From: Epithemia pelagica
Lineage: Eukaryota > Bacillariophyta > Bacillariophyceae > Surirellales > Surirellaceae
Assembly: GCA_946965045.2 (NCBI GenBank)
Contig: OX337236.1
Coordinates: 372,001-436,000, forward strand
Length of the DNA: 64,000 bases
Direction: 5' to 3'
Position numbers and translations under genes: made by a program. Below the pieces are notes generated by a model. It had not been told where the DNA came from, made no database searches, and saw nothing but the letters and a program-made list of their open reading frames with translations. Positions within the stretch are counted from its first letter, which is position 1. Each line of letters starts with the position of its first letter. Below, in pieces: positions 61,985 through 64,000 of this stretch.

Positions 61985-63892
61985 ATGAAGGCACATGCAA
62001 GGCCAAAGAAGAATCTCACTAGACTGGTGTCTTTGGCGTCGTTCTTGGTAGCACTGACTTGGGTCCATCCAATCCAAGCATTTCAGGCGCAGTTCTCGTC
62101 GAGTGTCACTCGACCATGGTCTTCCCATCCGCCAGCAACAAGAGGGAATCTCCACCACTTGGTTCCACCACGCCAGCATCATGATGTTTCTCACAAGCGA
62201 CGACGACGACAACGGCAGCAAACCATTGTGTTGTCTCAGGAAAATGGTGGAACGACCAATCTGGTGCATGAATCAATTGACGCAGAGGTTGTGGCAGTGG
62301 AGGAGCCTGTGACTACAGAAAACTCGATCGAGTCGACGGCAGAATCCTACCAAGCCGAAATGGAGTTGCAATTGCCGGATCAAAATACAAGTGCAGTCTC
62401 AGCGATCCACAACTCGCAAACTGGATCCTTTTCTTGGCGACAACGACTACGACGAGCCATGCCGGGCTATGTGGACGACAAGCCGAGCCGCCACAAACAA
62501 GCCAACGGCAACAAGGAGAATGAGGACGACGACGACAATAACGTTCTACATGGATTGGATCGTTTAATTTTGGGATTGGCCATTCCCTCCATGATCAATT
62601 TGGCTGTGGTGCCCTTTGTGAATAGTGTCGATACCTTTTGGGTGGGTCGCATGGGCATTGCCTTGGCGCTGGCTGGTCAAGCCGCGGCCAATCAAGCCTT
62701 TTTCACCCTTTACTTTTTGGTAGCCTTTTTGCCCACCATTACCGCACCCTTGGTGGCCGCGGCCGTGGGATCCGGCCAGGAAGAAGAAGCACAAGCCCGT
62801 GTTTCGGAATCGCTCTTTTTGTGCAATGTGCTCGGTGCCCTGGGAACCATTTTGCTGGTCGGATTTCCGGAAACCAGTTTGGGATTGGTCTTGCCGGCCG
62901 GAGCTCCCGCCATGGAATATGCCAAACCATACTTGAGATTTCGAGGTTTGGGTGTCATTCCGGCCTTGCTGTCGGCCACGGGCTTTGCCGCCTATCGCGG
63001 ACTTTTGGATACCGTGACACCGCTCAAGGTGAGTTTGGCCACCAACTTGTTGAATTTGGTATTGGATCCCTTGTTGATTTTTGTGTCTCCCCTCGGCTTT
63101 GTGGGAGCGGCCGTGGCCACCATCTTGTCGGAAGCGGCCTCGGGCGTTACCTATTTAAAACTCTTGTTGCGCCGCAAACTTTCCACCTGGCGTCTCCTCG
63201 TTACGCCGCCCCCCTGGAAGTCGATTCTTCCCATTTTGCAAGGGGGCTTGTCCATTTTGGGTCGTCAAGCGGCCCTCAACATTGGCATTTTGTTGGCTGC
63301 TCGACGAGCGCAAAGCATGGATCCGACAGGAGTCGCGGCCGCCGCCTATGGCATTGTCATGCAATTCCATTCCTTGGGCATTGTCTTGCATGTGGCAGTC
63401 CAATCCACTGCGGCTACCTTGGTCCCAGCTGCCTTGGCCAAATCGGGAGAGACTCATGCCCGTCAAGTCGGCGATCGAATCTTTGCCTGGGGGTCCATTG
63501 TAGGCTTGGTCCTGGGGGTCGTCCAAATGGCAGCGCTGCCCTTGGTGGTACCCCTCTTTTCCACCCTACCCCAAGTCCAAGCCGCCGTTCAAGGTCCGGC
63601 GGCCTTGTCGGCCTTGTTGCATGTCTTGAATGGACCCGTCTTTGCCGGGGAAGGTGTCATGCTGGGATTGGGATCCTTTCGCGATTTAATGCTGATTACA
63701 GCCGGTGGCATTGCCTCCATGATTGCCGCCCTGTGGGCCTTGGGACAACAACGATTGAATGGCATCTTGTGGTCCTTTGTCGTCTTTTCCACCCTGCAAG
63801 CGGTCGCCGTCGTGACACATTATCTCAAGATTGGACCCTTGGCGATCCGGAACAAGGACAACAAGAAGAAAATGCCTCTTCTACTTGGCTGA
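61985..63892 (+). CDS. MATE-family transporter, probably plastid-envelope
   Basis: A multidrug-and-toxic-compound-extrusion (MATE) type protein, 635 residues from the ATG at 61985 (an upstream in-frame ATG is at 61904). The N-terminus (LTRLVSLASFLVALTWVHPIQA, then FQAQF) is a signal peptide followed by a Phe-containing cleavage motif, as in diatom plastid proteins. A Ser/Thr/Glu-rich transit-like part of about 170 residues follows. The transport domain has about 12 hydrophobic segments, beginning LDRLILGLAIPSMINLAVVPFVNSVDTFWVGR. It contains LRFRGLGVIPALLSATGFAAYRGLLDT and LNLVLDPLLIF, motifs of MATE/DinF proteins. The cargo cannot be read from sequence; DinF-like plant members transport small organic anions or phenolics. 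Confidence 0.85.
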   Translation: MKAHARPKKNLTRLVSLASFLVALTWVHPIQAFQAQFSSSVTRPWSSHPPATRGNLHHLVPPRQHHDVSHKRRRRQRQQTIVLSQENGGTTNLVHESIDAEVVAVEEPVTTENSIESTAESYQAEMELQLPDQNTSAVSAIHNSQTGSFSWRQRLRRAMPGYVDDKPSRHKQANGNKENEDDDDNNVLHGLDRLILGLAIPSMINLAVVPFVNSVDTFWVGRMGIALALAGQAAANQAFFTLYFLVAFLPTITAPLVAAAVGSGQEEEAQARVSESLFLCNVLGALGTILLVGFPETSLGLVLPAGAPAMEYAKPYLRFRGLGVIPALLSATGFAAYRGLLDTVTPLKVSLATNLLNLVLDPLLIFVSPLGFVGAAVATILSEAASGVTYLKLLLRRKLSTWRLLVTPPPWKSILPILQGGLSILGRQAALNIGILLAARRAQSMDPTGVAAAAYGIVMQFHSLGIVLHVAVQSTAATLVPAALAKSGETHARQVGDRIFAWGSIVGLVLGVVQMAALPLVVPLFSTLPQVQAAVQGPAALSALLHVLNGPVFAGEGVMLGLGSFRDLMLITAGGIASMIAALWALGQQRLNGILWSFVVFSTLQAVAVVTHYLKIGPLAIRNKDNKKKMPLLLG

Positions 63893-64000
63893 GTGGGAGT
63901 AGTAGCCGTTTCATGAAGCTATCGAGAATGGTGCCATGTCATCTGACCAACAAGAGAATGCTACTTTATGACAAAGTATCCATTCTCCTACACCAGATCC
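63893..64000. other. 3' flank of the MATE gene, window end
   Basis: 108 bp, nothing recognised. Confidence 0.5.

Overview
The window reads as nuclear DNA from a photosynthetic stramenopile, most likely a pennate diatom. The evidence is: compact genes with 0-2 short GT-AG introns (65-200 bp); several proteins whose N-terminal signal sequence ends in a Phe-containing motif like the diatom plastid presequence (MATE transporter, second LipB, FSH hydrolase, the 32-kb protein); homopolymeric Ser/Asn/Gln-rich proteins; and Ty1/copia-like and LINE-like retroelements of the kind common in diatom genomes. The species cannot be fixed from sequence alone. No rRNA, tRNA or CRISPR array was recognised.

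Layout. 1-6.25 kb: the 3' part of a LINE-type element (RNase H domain) joined to a truncated copia element on the minus strand. 6.4-9.3 kb: an FSH-type serine hydrolase and an IMPACT-like gene (RWD + UPF0029) split by one in-frame TAA. 9.5-10.3 kb: a 386/375-bp tandem duplication. 10.4-11.8 kb: an unrecognised gene. 13-19.4 kb: EFL1-type ribosome-biogenesis GTPase head-to-head with a large unrecognised protein. 19.7-26 kb: two same-strand genes with WRKY/FLYWCH/MULE-like zinc motifs. 26-28.7 kb: gene-poor, with inverted repeats and a 26-bp perfect palindrome. 28.7-45 kb: UDP-sugar pyrophosphorylase, ribosomal protein uL23, a signal-bearing unknown, a kelch protein, a LipB octanoyltransferase, an XRCC4-like protein, a large armadillo protein, an R2R3 MYB factor and an MgtC-family membrane protein. 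45.2-51.5 kb: a complete copia element with identical LTRs and a 5-bp target duplication, inserted just upstream of the MgtC gene. 51.7-64 kb: a small unknown gene, a P-loop NTPase fragment, MPS1/TTK kinase, a second LipB, a ferredoxin-reductase-like membrane protein head-to-head with a [2Fe-2S] ferredoxin, and a MATE transporter.

Themes. Both copia elements have gag and pol in one reading frame, interrupted only by a UGA codon between gag and protease, which suggests Gag-Pol made by stop-codon readthrough. They also share a 16-nt primer-binding-site sequence although their proteins are divergent. Many host genes are arranged head-to-head with 0.2-0.8 kb between starts. Two pairs suggest functional links: ferredoxin with the reductase-like protein, and two LipB paralogues with different presequences that may serve mitochondrion and plastid.
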